From Caballeronia cordobensis (GTDB lineage: Bacteria > Pseudomonadota > Gammaproteobacteria > Burkholderiales > Burkholderiaceae), in assembly GCF_001544575.2 (NCBI RefSeq), contig NZ_FCNY02000013.1:1-64000 (forward strand): DNA of 64,000 nt, read 5' to 3'. Shown one piece after another: positions 17,316 through 29,302 of this stretch. How positions within the stretch are numbered: position 1 is the stretch's first letter; each line of letters opens with the position of its first letter. Below the pieces are notes generated by a model. That model was not told the DNA's origin. It worked only from the letters and a program-made list of their open reading frames with translations, and searched no databases. The position numbers and the translations under genes are program-made.

Positions 17316-18815
17316 TTACTGAGCCAGCGGCAGCTTGGACTGCGCGACGTGGGAGAGCAGGTTTGCCACCGATTCGTGCATCACGTCGGTGAAAGGCTTC
17401 GGATGCAGGCCCATGTACAGCGTGAACACCGCAAGGATGGCGAGCATCAGGAATTCGCGCTTGTTGATGTCCGCGAGCTTCGCGACGTGGTCGTTCGCGA
17501 CCGCGCCGAAATAAACGCGCTTGTACATCCACAGCGTGTACGCCGCGCCGAGAATCAGCGTGAACGTGGCGAGGAACGCGATCCAGAAGTTGTACTTCAC
17601 CGCCGCGAGAATCACCATGAATTCGCCGACGAAACCCGAGGTGCCCGGCAAGCCGCAGTTGGCCATCGCAAAGAGCATCACGAACGCGGCGAACTTCGGC
17701 ATCGTGTTGACGACGCCGCCGTAATCCGCGATCTGACGCGAGTGCACGCGGTCATACAGCACGCCGATGGAAAGGAACATCGCGCCCGACACGAAGCCGT
17801 GCGAGATCATCTGGATGATCGCGCCTTCCATGCCGAGCTGGCTCGACGGGCCGAACATGAAGAAGCCGAGCGTGACGAAGCCCATGTGCGCGATCGACGA
17901 ATACGCGACGAGCTTCTTCATGTCGGTCTGCACCATCGCGACCAGCCCGATGTAGATCACCGCGATCAGCGACAGCGTGATGACCACGGGCGCGAGGAAA
18001 TGGCTCGCGTCCGGCGCGATCGGCAGCGAGAAGCGCAGGAAACCGTACGCGCCGAGCTTCAGCATGATCGCGGCCAGCACGACCGAGCCGCCCGTCGGCG
18101 CCTCCACGTGCGCGTCCGGCAGCCACGTATGCACCGGGAACATCGGCACCTTCACGGCAAACGCCAGGAAGAACGCGATGAAGAGCAGCACCTGCGGCGT
18201 CATGTCGAGCTTCGCGGCCTGCCACGTCGCGAGATCGAACGTGTGCGTCTGCGTGTAGAGGTACAGCAGTGCGACCAGCATCAGCAGCGAGCCGGCCAGC
18301 GTGTACAGGAAGAACTTGAACGCCGCGTACACGCGATTCGGGCCGCCCCACACGCCGATGATGATGTACATCGGGATGAGCGTGGCTTCGAAGAACACGT
18401 AGAACAGCAGGCCGTCCGCCGTCGAGAACACGCCGATCATGATGCCCGAGAGGATCAGGAACGCGGCCATGTACTGCGACACGCGCTCGGTGATCACTTC
18501 CCAGCCGGCGATCACGACGACCACCGTGATGAGCGCGGTCAGCACGACGAACCACATCGAAATGCCGTCGACGCCGAGGTGATACGTGATATTGAAGCGC
18601 TCGATCCACGGCGACAATTCGACGAATTGCAGCGCGGCCGTCGACGTATCGAAGCCGGTGATGAGCGGAATCGTGACGATCAGCCCGAGCACCGAGCCGA
18701 TCAGCGCAATCCAGCGCGCCGGCGCTGGATTGCGGTCGTTGCCTACAGCGAGAACCAGCAAACCGAAAACGATCGGCAGCCAGATCGCGACACTGAGAAT
18801 CGGAAAAGAGTGCAT
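17316..18815 (-). CDS. nuoM: NADH-quinone oxidoreductase subunit M
   Basis: A 499-residue antiporter-like subunit of the complex I membrane arm. Conserved features include the Glu in helix 5 (YVFFEATLIPMYIIIG) and FPVHTWLPDAHVEAPT. It is a proton-pumping subunit, lying between nuoL (13 bp upstream) and nuoN. Confidence 0.97.
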   Translation of the reverse strand: MHSFPILSVAIWLPIVFGLLVLAVGNDRNPAPARWIALIGSVLGLIVTIPLITGFDTSTAALQFVELSPWIERFNITYHLGVDGISMWFVVLTALITVVVVIAGWEVITERVSQYMAAFLILSGIMIGVFSTADGLLFYVFFEATLIPMYIIIGVWGGPNRVYAAFKFFLYTLAGSLLMLVALLYLYTQTHTFDLATWQAAKLDMTPQVLLFIAFFLAFAVKVPMFPVHTWLPDAHVEAPTGGSVVLAAIMLKLGAYGFLRFSLPIAPDASHFLAPVVITLSLIAVIYIGLVAMVQTDMKKLVAYSSIAHMGFVTLGFFMFGPSSQLGMEGAIIQMISHGFVSGAMFLSIGVLYDRVHSRQIADYGGVVNTMPKFAAFVMLFAMANCGLPGTSGFVGEFMVILAAVKYNFWIAFLATFTLILGAAYTLWMYKRVYFGAVANDHVAKLADINKREFLMLAILAVFTLYMGLHPKPFTDVMHESVANLLSHVAQSKLPLAQ

Positions 18816-18828
18816 AGGTCCCCTCGCC

Positions 18829-20895
<2,067 letters not shown>

Positions 20896-20912
20896 AACAG
20901 CCTTGCCTGAAA

Positions 20913-21218
20913 TTAACCTTTGAGCTGATCGAGGTCCTCGACGTTGATCGTGTCGAGGCTACGGAACAGGGTCACGAGAATCGCGAGACCGATCGCGGCT
21001 TCAGCCGCGGCCACGGTCAGCACGAAGAACACGAAGATCTGGCCGTGCACATCGCCCAGATAGTGTGAGAACGCGACGAAATTGGTGTTCACCGCGAGCA
21101 GCATCAGCTCGATCGCCATCAGGATGATGATGACGTTGCGGCGGTTCAGGAAGATGCCGACGATGCTGATCGCAAAGAGGATCGCACCGAGCACGAGGTA
21201 ATGGGCAAGACTCAACAT
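20913..21218 (-). CDS. nuoK: NADH-quinone oxidoreductase subunit K
   Basis: A 101-residue subunit with three membrane helices. The two conserved membrane glutamates are in MAIELMLLAVN and AAAEAAIGLA. The start at MLSLAHYLV is chosen because it matches the family length, although an open frame continues upstream inside nuoJ. It forms part of the proton path between the quinone site and the antiporter subunits. Confidence 0.96.
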   Translation of the reverse strand: MLSLAHYLVLGAILFAISIVGIFLNRRNVIIILMAIELMLLAVNTNFVAFSHYLGDVHGQIFVFFVLTVAAAEAAIGLAILVTLFRSLDTINVEDLDQLKG

Positions 21219-21238
21219 ATTCGATTTCTCCTTCGCGC

Positions 21239-21928
21239 TCAGCCCTTGTTGTCGACGGTGCCCGCGCCGATGTTGCCGGTCACGGCCGGTTCCGTCGTGG
21301 CGTCGGGTGCATCTTTTTCCGCCTGCATCTTCACGAGACGCACGCGGTCTTCGCGGCGCACCTTGACCTGCTGACTGACGGTTTGCGTCTTCTTGTCCTT
21401 CTTGTCGCGGATCGTGAGCGAGATCGCCGCGATGATCGCGACGAGCAGCACGAGGCCCGCGATTTCGAACGCGAAGATGTAGTCCGTGTAGATGACCTTG
21501 CCGATGAGCTGCGTGTTCGGCATCAGCGCCGCGCCGGAGACGCCCGCGCCTGCGGATGCGTCGCGCAGCGGCGTGGTCGTCGCGCCGTAGCCGTGCCACA
21601 GGATCAGCGCCGTTTCGATCACGATGATCGCGCCGACGATGCTCGCGATCGGCACGAAACGCTTGAAATCGCGCCGCAGGACATCAATGTTGATGTCGAG
21701 CATCATCACGACGAAGAGGAACAGCACCATCACCGCGCCGACATAGACGAGAACCAGCAGGATCGCGAGGAATTCGGCTTGCAGCAGCATCCAGATCGCG
21801 GCCGCGTTGAAGAACGCGAGCACGAGAAAGAGCGCGGACGACACCGGGTTGCGCGAGGTGATCACCTTCAGCGCGGACACGGTCAGCAGCAGCGCGAAGA
21901 TATAGAACAGTACGGTTGTGAATTCCAT
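21239..21928 (-). CDS. nuoJ: NADH-quinone oxidoreductase subunit J
   Basis: A 229-residue membrane subunit with five helices, including the conserved VLVYVGAVMVLFLFVVMML segment (helix 3). The C-terminal 45 residues are a charged cytosolic tail (KKDKKTQTVSQQVKVRREDR). It lies 20 bp upstream of nuoK and is separated from nuoI by a 167-bp spacer. Confidence 0.96.
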   Translation of the reverse strand: MEFTTVLFYIFALLLTVSALKVITSRNPVSSALFLVLAFFNAAAIWMLLQAEFLAILLVLVYVGAVMVLFLFVVMMLDINIDVLRRDFKRFVPIASIVGAIIVIETALILWHGYGATTTPLRDASAGAGVSGAALMPNTQLIGKVIYTDYIFAFEIAGLVLLVAIIAAISLTIRDKKDKKTQTVSQQVKVRREDRVRLVKMQAEKDAPDATTEPAVTGNIGAGTVDNKG

Positions 21929-22095
21929 GATTACCGGTTCATCGTTAGGCCATCATCAGGCATGGTGTGTCGGCGTTTTCGGGCAGGAGCCGCCCTCGGC
22001 GCGCGCCGCAGTGTGCCAAACAGCAACAACAAAATCGCTTCGGCCCGACGCCGGAACCCAGAGGCTGAACCCAAGGTTCCGGCATCTGCCTTCAA

Positions 22096-22584
22096 TCAAC
22101 GATAAGGCGCGTCTGCCGCCTTCGATGCGGCGATTTCCGTTTCGTAACGGTCGCCCACCGCGAGCAGCATGTCCTTCGTGAAATACAGGTCGCCGCGCTT
22201 CTCGCCGTGATATTCGAGGATGTGCGTCTCGACGATCGAATCGACCGGGCAGCTTTCTTCGCAGAAACCGCAGAAGATGCACTTGGTCAGGTCGATGTCA
22301 TAGCGCGTCGTGCGGCGCGTATTGTCCGCGCGCGTCTCCGATTCGATCGTGATCGCCATGGCCGGGCATACCGCTTCGCACAGCTTGCAGGCGATGCAGC
22401 GCTCTTCGCCGTTTTCATAACGGCGCAGCGCATGCAGGCCGCGGAAACGCGGCGAGATAGGCGTCTTCTCTTCCGGGAACTGCACGGTGATCTTGCGCTG
22501 GAATGTGTAACGGCCCGTCAGCGCGAGACCCTTCAGCAGCTCGGTCAGGAAGAAGGTCTTAAAGAAGTTTTGGATTGCGTTCAT
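22096..22584 (-). CDS. nuoI: NADH-quinone oxidoreductase subunit I
   Basis: A 162-residue ferredoxin-like subunit that carries two [4Fe-4S] clusters, seen as CIACKLCEAVCP and CIFCGFCEESCP (clusters N6a and N6b). These pass electrons from NuoG towards NuoB. The start lies 25 bp after the nuoH stop. The 167-bp gap before nuoJ is the widest in the operon and holds no reading frame I would support. Confidence 0.97.
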   Translation of the reverse strand: MNAIQNFFKTFFLTELLKGLALTGRYTFQRKITVQFPEEKTPISPRFRGLHALRRYENGEERCIACKLCEAVCPAMAITIESETRADNTRRTTRYDIDLTKCIFCGFCEESCPVDSIVETHILEYHGEKRGDLYFTKDMLLAVGDRYETEIAASKAADAPYR

Positions 22585-22609
22585 GATGGTTTCGTGTGCG
22601 CGCTTCTCG

Positions 22610-23674
22610 TTACTTCCAGATGTTGAGCGGCGACATGATCCAGAAACCGACCACGACCACCCAGATCACCGATACCGGCAGGAACACCTTCCAGCCCAGA
22701 CGCATGATCTGGTCGTAGCGGTAACGCGGGAATGTCGCGCGCGCCCAGATGAAGACCGACAGCAGCAGGAAAACCTTGAAAACGAACCAGAATACGCCCG
22801 GAATGAACGACAGGAAGCCGAACGGCGCATCCCAGCCGCCGAGGAACAGCGTCGTGGCGATCGCGGAGATCACGATCATGTTGATGTACTCGGCGAGGAA
22901 GAACAGCGCGAACGCCATGCCGGAGTAATCGATCATGTGACCCGCGACGATTTCCGATTCGCCTTCAACCACGTCGAACGGGTGACGGTTCGTTTCGGCG
23001 ATGCCCGAGATGAAGTACACGACGAACATCGGCAAGAGCGGCAGCCAGTTCCACGACAGGAAGTTGACGCCCCAGCCCGCGAACATGCCGCGCTGCTGCG
23101 AGTGCACGATTTCCGACATGTTCAGCGTGCCCGCGACCATCAGCACCACGACGAGCGCGAAGCCCATCGAGATTTCGTAGGACACCATCTGAGCTGCCGC
23201 GCGCATCGCGCCGAGGAACGCGTACTTCGAGTTCGACGCCCAGCCGGCCAGAATCACGCCGTACACGCCGATCGACGAGATCGCCATGGCGTAAAGCAGA
23301 CCCGCGTTGATGTTGCCGAGCACCGCTTCCGCCTGGAACGGAATGACCGCCCACACGGCGAAGGCCGGAACCACGGTCATGATCGGCGCGATCATGTAGA
23401 TCCAGCGGCTTGCCTGCGTCGGCTGGATGACTTCCTTCAGCAGCAGCTTCAGGACGTCCGCGATCGGCTGCAGCAGACCCGCCGGGCCGACGCGGTTCGG
23501 GCCGAGACGCACGTGCATCCAGCCGATGAGCTTGCGTTCCCACAGAATCAGGTACGCCACGCACAGCAGAATGACAACCGCCACCACCAGGATGCGGACC
23601 AGCGCCCACACCGTCGGCCATGCGACGCCCAGAAGCTGCGTGCCACCTGCGTTGATCGTATCGAACAAGCCCAT
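22610..23674 (-). CDS. nuoH: NADH-quinone oxidoreductase subunit H
   Basis: A 354-residue membrane subunit with eight helices that forms most of the quinone tunnel. The signatures ERKLIGWMHVRLGPNRVGP and AETNRHPFDVVEGESEIVAG (conserved acidic loop) are intact. Its start is 2 bp from the nuoG stop, indicating coupling. Confidence 0.97.
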   Translation of the reverse strand: MGLFDTINAGGTQLLGVAWPTVWALVRILVVAVVILLCVAYLILWERKLIGWMHVRLGPNRVGPAGLLQPIADVLKLLLKEVIQPTQASRWIYMIAPIMTVVPAFAVWAVIPFQAEAVLGNINAGLLYAMAISSIGVYGVILAGWASNSKYAFLGAMRAAAQMVSYEISMGFALVVVLMVAGTLNMSEIVHSQQRGMFAGWGVNFLSWNWLPLLPMFVVYFISGIAETNRHPFDVVEGESEIVAGHMIDYSGMAFALFFLAEYINMIVISAIATTLFLGGWDAPFGFLSFIPGVFWFVFKVFLLLSVFIWARATFPRYRYDQIMRLGWKVFLPVSVIWVVVVGFWIMSPLNIWK

Positions 23675-23676
23675 TT

Positions 23677-26016
23677 TTACGCCTTCTCCACTACCAGTTC
23701 ACCGAACAGGCCGCCGAGCGCGGCGCCAGCCGTCGTGCCCGCCGACACGCGGACCACCGATTCCGCGAGATTCGCATCGCGGACCGCGGGCAACGTCACC
23801 GACAGGTTGCCCTGCTTGATACGCACTGCTTCGCCATCCTTCAGGCCGAGCTTGTCGTAGAGCGCGGTCGGCAGGCCGGCCACGTTCGCATCGCGGGCGG
23901 CCGCCGTCAGATGCAGCGACGGCGCGCGGCGCACGAGCGCGTCGGCGTGATAGATCGGCACATCGGCGAGACGCTGCAGGCCGCTGCCGTTCAGCACGAC
24001 GTTCGACGCGGCGCGCTTTGCCTGCACCGACGTCTTGTTCGACAGACGCGCGGACAGATCGCCCGTACCGAGTGCGGCGATGCGCACTTCTTCAGCCGTG
24101 TCGTAGTCGAAACCGGACAGGCCGAGGATCGTGCCCAGCACGCGCAGCACCTTCCAGCCCGGACGCGTGTCGCCCAGCGCGCGCACGACGCCGTTGAACG
24201 ACTGTGCCGTGCCTTCCGCGTTGACGAACGTGCCCGACGTTTCCGTGAACGGCGCGATGGGCAGCAGCACGTCCGCGTAGTCCATGCCGTGCTTGAACGG
24301 CGACATCACGACGACCATTTCCGCCGCCTTCAGCGCGGCGATGGCTTGCGCAGGGCTCGCGGTGTCGTATTCCGGCTCGGCGTTCAGCAGCACGTAACCC
24401 TTGCGCGGCTGCTCGAATGCTTCACGTGCGTTGAGACCGCCCTCGCCCGGCAGCGCGTCGACGAGATGCGCACCGACCGAGTTCGCGCCTTCCGTGAGGA
24501 AGCCGAGCGTCGCGCCGGTATTGTCGGCGATCCACTGGGCGGCTGCCTGAATCTGTGCAAAGTCCGGATGCTGAACGGCGAGATTGCCGAGCAGCACGAC
24601 GCGCTTTTCGCCCGCCGACAGCGATGCCGCCACGTCCTTCGCCGCCGCCGATACTTCGCGGCCCGCGAATGCGTCCGGCAGCGCGACGCCGCGCGCTTCG
24701 GAGACGGCCGCCGCGATACCCGCGAGCTGATCGAGCCACGCCGACGGCGCCGCGACCAGGCGATGCGCGGTCGGGATCAGCGAATCGTCGTTGCTGGCGT
24801 TGAGGAACGTGATCTTGGCGCCGCTCTTTGCGGCCTGACGCAGACGCGCGGCGAACAGCGGATGATCGCGGCGCAGGAACGAGCCGATCACGAACGCGGT
24901 GTCGACGAGCGACAGATCCGCGATCTTCGAGCCGAGCCACGGCGCACCGACGCCCACGGGCGCGGAGAAATCGTGCTGGCGCAGACGGAAATCGACGTTC
25001 GGCGTGCCGACGCCTTCCGCCAGTTGCTTCAGCAGATGCAGTTCTTCGACCGTGCTGTGCGGCGTGGCCAATGCGGCGATCGCGTTCGCGCCGTGATCGG
25101 CCTTGATGCCCTTGAGACCCTTCGCCACGTATTCGAGCGCGGTCTGCCAGTCGGTTTCGATCCAGTTGCCGCCCTGCTTCAGCATCGGCGTGGTCAGACG
25201 CTCGTCGCCGTTGAGGCCTTCGTACGAGAAGCGGTCCTTGTCCGAGATCCAGCATTCGTTGATGGCTTCGTTTTCCATCGGCAGAACGCGCATCACGCGG
25301 TTGTTCTTCACCTGCACCACGAGGTTCGCGCCGACGGAATCGTGCGGGCTCACTGACTTGCGGCGCGACAGTTCCCACGTACGCGCGCTGTAGCGGAACG
25401 GCTTGCTCGTCAACGCGCCGACCGGGCACAGGTCGATCATGTTGCCCGACAGTTCCGAATCCACGGTCTTGCCGACGAACGAGGTGATTTCCGAATGCTC
25501 GCCGCGGCCCAGCATGCCGAGCTCCATCACGCCGGCCACTTCCTGGCCGAAGCGCACGCAGCGCGTGCAGTGGATGCAGCGCGACATCTCTTCCATGGAG
25601 ATGAGCGGACCGACGTTCTTGTGGAACACCACGCGCTTTTCTTCGCTATAGCGCGACTGCGATTTGCCGTAACCGACGGCCAAGTCCTGCAACTGGCATT
25701 CGCCGCCCTGATCGCAGATCGGGCAATCGAGCGGATGGTTGATCAGCAGGAATTCCATCACCGACTGCTGGGCCTTCACGGCCTTGTCGGAGGTGGTGCG
25801 CACGATCATGCCGGCCGACACGGGCGTCGCGCAGGCGGGGACGGCCTTCGGCATCTTCTCGACTTCGACGAGGCACATCCGGCAGTTCGCCGCGATCGAC
25901 AGCTTCTTGTGATAGCAGAAGTGAGGAATGTACGTATCGACCTTGTGCGCAGCCTGGATCACCATGCTGCCTTCAGGCACCTCGACCGTCTTGCCGTCAA
26001 TTTCTAGTTCAACCAT
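23677..26016 (-). CDS. nuoG: NADH-quinone oxidoreductase subunit G
   Basis: A 779-residue peripheral subunit. The N-terminal 230 residues carry the [2Fe-2S] ferredoxin domain (CYHKKLSIAANCRMC), the CPICDQGGECQLQD cluster and the CIHCTRCVRF cluster. The remaining portion is a molybdopterin-oxidoreductase-like domain that has lost its cofactor role in complex I. It wires electrons from NuoE/F to NuoI. Confidence 0.97.
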   Translation of the reverse strand: MVELEIDGKTVEVPEGSMVIQAAHKVDTYIPHFCYHKKLSIAANCRMCLVEVEKMPKAVPACATPVSAGMIVRTTSDKAVKAQQSVMEFLLINHPLDCPICDQGGECQLQDLAVGYGKSQSRYSEEKRVVFHKNVGPLISMEEMSRCIHCTRCVRFGQEVAGVMELGMLGRGEHSEITSFVGKTVDSELSGNMIDLCPVGALTSKPFRYSARTWELSRRKSVSPHDSVGANLVVQVKNNRVMRVLPMENEAINECWISDKDRFSYEGLNGDERLTTPMLKQGGNWIETDWQTALEYVAKGLKGIKADHGANAIAALATPHSTVEELHLLKQLAEGVGTPNVDFRLRQHDFSAPVGVGAPWLGSKIADLSLVDTAFVIGSFLRRDHPLFAARLRQAAKSGAKITFLNASNDDSLIPTAHRLVAAPSAWLDQLAGIAAAVSEARGVALPDAFAGREVSAAAKDVAASLSAGEKRVVLLGNLAVQHPDFAQIQAAAQWIADNTGATLGFLTEGANSVGAHLVDALPGEGGLNAREAFEQPRKGYVLLNAEPEYDTASPAQAIAALKAAEMVVVMSPFKHGMDYADVLLPIAPFTETSGTFVNAEGTAQSFNGVVRALGDTRPGWKVLRVLGTILGLSGFDYDTAEEVRIAALGTGDLSARLSNKTSVQAKRAASNVVLNGSGLQRLADVPIYHADALVRRAPSLHLTAAARDANVAGLPTALYDKLGLKDGEAVRIKQGNLSVTLPAVRDANLAESVVRVSAGTTAGAALGGLFGELVVEKA

Positions 26017-26082
26017 GATGGATAGAGATCCTCAACCCTTGTCTCTCGACTACTTTCCGCGCATCTGACTGTGCGCGCCTGA

Positions 26083-27405
26083 TTACGCGGTAAGCGCTTC
26101 GGTGCGCGCGTGATGCGCATGCCCGCCGACGAGACAATGCTTGTGCTCGACGTGATACTCGAATTCGTCCCAGAAGTGCTTGAGCATGCCGCGCACGGGC
26201 ATGGCCGCTGCATCGCCGAGCGCGCAGATCGTGCGGCCCATGATGTTTTCCGCGACCGAATTCAGCAGATCCAGATCTTCCTTGCGGCCAAGACCGTGCT
26301 CGATGCGATGCACCACGCGATACAGCCAGCCGGTGCCTTCGCGGCATGGCGTGCACTGGCCGCACGACTCTTCGTAATAGAAGTACGACAGGCGCAAGAG
26401 CGAGCGCACCATGCAGCGCGTCTCGTTCATCACAATGACCGCGCCCGAACCGAGCATCGAGCCTGCCTTCGCGATCGAATCGTAGTCCATGTCGGTGGCG
26501 AGCATCATGTCGCCCGGCACGACCGGCGCCGACGAACCGCCCGGAATCACCGCCTTGATCGACTGGCCGCGCACGCCGCCCGCCAGTTCCATCAACGTCG
26601 AGAACGGCGTGCCGAGCGGAATTTCGTAGTTGCCCGGACGATTCACGTCGCCCGACACCGAGAAGATCTTCGTGCCGCCGTTGTTCGGCTTGCCGATCTC
26701 GAGATAATTCTGCGGCCCGATTTCCAGCAGGAACGGCACCGCGGCGAACGTCTCGGTGTTGTTGATGGTGGTCGGCTTGCCGTACACGCCGAAGCTCGCC
26801 GGGAACGGCGGCTTGAAGCGCGGCTGGCCCTTCTTGCCTTCCAGCGATTCGAGCAGCGCGGTTTCCTCGCCGCAGATGTACGCGCCGTAACCGTGGTGCG
26901 CATATAGTTCGAACGAAAAGCCCGAGCCGAGAATGTTCGCGCCGAGATAACCGGCCTGGCGCGCTTCTTCAAGCGCCGCCTCGAACACGCGATAGACCTC
27001 GAAGATCTCGCCGTGGATGTAGTTGTAGCCGACGGTGATGCCCATCGCGTACGCGCCGATAGCCATGCCTTCGATCAGCGAATGCGGGTTCCAGCGCAGG
27101 ATGTCGCGATCCTTGAACGTGCCGGGCTCGCCTTCGTCCGAATTGCAGACGAGATATTTCTGGCCCGGGAACTGACGCGGCATGAAGCTCCACTTCAGGC
27201 CGGTCGGGAAGCCCGCGCCGCCGCGGCCGCGCAGACCCGACGCCTTGACGTCGGCAATGACCTGCTCGGGCGGAATCTTTTCTTCGAGAATGCGGCGCAG
27301 CTGCTTGTAGCCGCCGCGCGCGACGTAATCTTCGAGATGCCAGTTCTCGCCGTTAAGGCCAGCGAGGATCAGCGGCTTGATGTGACGATCGTGGAGTGAC
27401 GTCAT
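26083..27405 (-). CDS. nuoF: NADH-quinone oxidoreductase subunit F (NADH-binding)
   Basis: A 440-residue subunit that binds FMN and NADH and holds one [4Fe-4S] cluster. The glycine-rich GRGGAGFPTG (NADH/FMN), CNSDEGEPGTFKDR and the cluster motif ESCGQCTPCREG with the fourth Cys in RTICALGD are all present. The start overlaps the nuoE stop in ATGA. The C-terminal tail is His-rich (EHKHCLVGGHAHHA). Confidence 0.97.
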   Translation of the reverse strand: MTSLHDRHIKPLILAGLNGENWHLEDYVARGGYKQLRRILEEKIPPEQVIADVKASGLRGRGGAGFPTGLKWSFMPRQFPGQKYLVCNSDEGEPGTFKDRDILRWNPHSLIEGMAIGAYAMGITVGYNYIHGEIFEVYRVFEAALEEARQAGYLGANILGSGFSFELYAHHGYGAYICGEETALLESLEGKKGQPRFKPPFPASFGVYGKPTTINNTETFAAVPFLLEIGPQNYLEIGKPNNGGTKIFSVSGDVNRPGNYEIPLGTPFSTLMELAGGVRGQSIKAVIPGGSSAPVVPGDMMLATDMDYDSIAKAGSMLGSGAVIVMNETRCMVRSLLRLSYFYYEESCGQCTPCREGTGWLYRVVHRIEHGLGRKEDLDLLNSVAENIMGRTICALGDAAAMPVRGMLKHFWDEFEYHVEHKHCLVGGHAHHARTEALTA

Positions 27406-27887
27406 TTCGAAAGGTCCTCGATCAACTGGTCGATCTTCTCGCGGCTCATGAAGCTGCACATGCGATGGTTGTTCACGAGCAACACGGGTGCGTCGCCGCA
27501 CGCGCCGAAGCATTCGCCTTCTTTCAGCGTGAATTTGCCATCCGGCGTGGTTTCGCCGAAATCGATGCCGAGCTTCTGCTTGAGATACTCCGCGGCGCTG
27601 TCCGAACCGCCGTCCGGACCGAGCTGGCAAGGCAGGTTCGTGCAGAGCGTGATCTTGTGCTTACCGACCGGCTTCAGTTCGTACATCGTGTAGAACGTGG
27701 CGACTTCCTGCACCGCGACGGGCGGCATGCTCAGGTAATCGGCCACGAACTGCATGAGGTCGGGCGAGAGCCAACCATGCTCTTCCTGAGCAACGGCGAG
27801 CGCCGCCATCACCGCCGATTGCTTTTGCTCGGCGGGATACTTCGCGACCGCGCGATCGATTTCTTTCAGGCCTTCAGCTGAGATCAT
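27402..27887 (-). CDS. nuoE: NADH-quinone oxidoreductase subunit E
   Basis: A 161-residue thioredoxin-like subunit binding the [2Fe-2S] cluster N1a through C82, C87, C126 and C130. It docks on NuoF. MISAEG is taken as the start; a TTG seven codons upstream is possible. It is coupled to nuoF by ATGA overlap. A spacer of about 150 bp separates it from nuoD. Confidence 0.96.
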   Translation of the reverse strand: MISAEGLKEIDRAVAKYPAEQKQSAVMAALAVAQEEHGWLSPDLMQFVADYLSMPPVAVQEVATFYTMYELKPVGKHKITLCTNLPCQLGPDGGSDSAAEYLKQKLGIDFGETTPDGKFTLKEGECFGACGDAPVLLVNNHRMCSFMSREKIDQLIEDLSK

Positions 27888-28039
27888 TTTCAGACACGAC
27901 TCTTTCAATTCCTACCGAACGAAAACCCGCCGCGTCCTTCGTGTTGCGGCAGACCTGGCGTTCCTGCGGGTTCCTGTAATTGCATTCGCGCTTGGCGCGC
28001 ATGGGGCCTTCGCAGCGCGCCATGCAGCCGGCGGTGAGA

Positions 28040-29293
28040 TCAGCGATCGATCTCGCCGAACACGATGTCTTGCGTACCGATGATCGTCACAGCGTCGGCG
28101 ATCATGTGGCCTCGCGCCATTTCGTCGAGCGCCGCGAGGTGCGCATAGCCCGGCGCCCGAATCTTCAGGCGATACGGCTTGTTCGCGCCATCCGACACCA
28201 GGTAGATGCCGAACTCGCCCTTCGGATGCTCGACCGCCGCGTACGTTTCGCCTTCCGGCACATGGAAGCCTTCGGTGAAGAGCTTGAAATGGTGAATCAG
28301 CTCTTCCATGTTGCTCTTCATGCCGACGCGCGACGGCGGCGCAACCTTGTGATTATCGACCATCACAGGGCCAGGATTCTTGCGCAGCCACGCAATGCAC
28401 TGTTCGGCGATGCGCGTCGACTGGCGCATTTCTTCCACGCGCACCAGATAACGGTCGTAGCAATCGCCATTCACGCCGACGGGGATATCGAAATCGAGCT
28501 GGTCGTACACTTCGTACGGCTGCTTCTTGCGCAAATCCCACTCGATGCCCGAGCCGCGCAGCATTGCGCCGGAAAGGCCCATCTGCAACGCGCGCTCCGG
28601 GCTCACGACGCCGATGCCCACGAGACGCTGCTTCCAGATGCGGTTGTCGGTGAGAAGGGTTTCATACTCGTCGACACAGCGCGGAAAGCGCTTGAAGAAG
28701 TCTTCGATGAAGTCGAGCAGCGAACCCTGACGGGTCTCGTTCATCCTGTCGAGCGCCTTGGCGTTGCGGATCTTCGACGCCTTGTACTGCGGCATGGCGT
28801 CCGGCAGATCGCGATACACGCCGCCCGGACGGTAGTACGCCGCGTGCATGCGCGCGCCCGACACCGCCTCGTAGACGTCCATCAGATCTTCGCGCTCGCG
28901 GAACGCGTAGAGAAACACCGCCATCGCGCCGACGTCGAGTGCGTGCGAGCCGATCCACATCAGGTGGTTCAGCACGCGCGTGATTTCATCGAACAGCACG
29001 CGAATATATTTCGCGCGAATGGGGACGTCGATGCCGAGGAGCTTCTCGATGGCGAGCACATAGCCGTGCTCGTTGACCATCATCGACACGTAGTCGAGAC
29101 GGTCCATGTACGGCACGGACTGAATGAAGGTCTTGGTTTCCGCCAGCTTCTCGGTCGCGCGATGCAGCAGACCGATGTGCGGGTCGGCGCGCTGGATCAC
29201 TTCGCCGTCGAGTTCGAGCACGAGGCGCAGCACGCCGTGCGCTGCCGGATGCTGCGGGCCGAAGTTCAGCGTGTAGTTTTTGATCTCTGCCAT
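28040..29293 (-). CDS. nuoD: NADH-quinone oxidoreductase subunit D
   Basis: A 417-residue subunit related to the [NiFe]-hydrogenase large subunit. It contributes the quinone-binding head (FGPQHPAAHGVLRL near the N-terminus) with NuoB. It is separate from nuoC here (9 bp apart), unlike the fused nuoCD of enterobacteria. Confidence 0.97.
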   Translation of the reverse strand: MAEIKNYTLNFGPQHPAAHGVLRLVLELDGEVIQRADPHIGLLHRATEKLAETKTFIQSVPYMDRLDYVSMMVNEHGYVLAIEKLLGIDVPIRAKYIRVLFDEITRVLNHLMWIGSHALDVGAMAVFLYAFREREDLMDVYEAVSGARMHAAYYRPGGVYRDLPDAMPQYKASKIRNAKALDRMNETRQGSLLDFIEDFFKRFPRCVDEYETLLTDNRIWKQRLVGIGVVSPERALQMGLSGAMLRGSGIEWDLRKKQPYEVYDQLDFDIPVGVNGDCYDRYLVRVEEMRQSTRIAEQCIAWLRKNPGPVMVDNHKVAPPSRVGMKSNMEELIHHFKLFTEGFHVPEGETYAAVEHPKGEFGIYLVSDGANKPYRLKIRAPGYAHLAALDEMARGHMIADAVTIIGTQDIVFGEIDR

Positions 29294-29302
29294 GACGCTC
29301 TC

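Noticed and set aside
21929..22095. Insertion or small gene in the nuoI-nuoJ spacer
   Set aside because: No credible frame with a ribosome site, no terminal repeats; it looks like an ordinary wide spacer within the operon.
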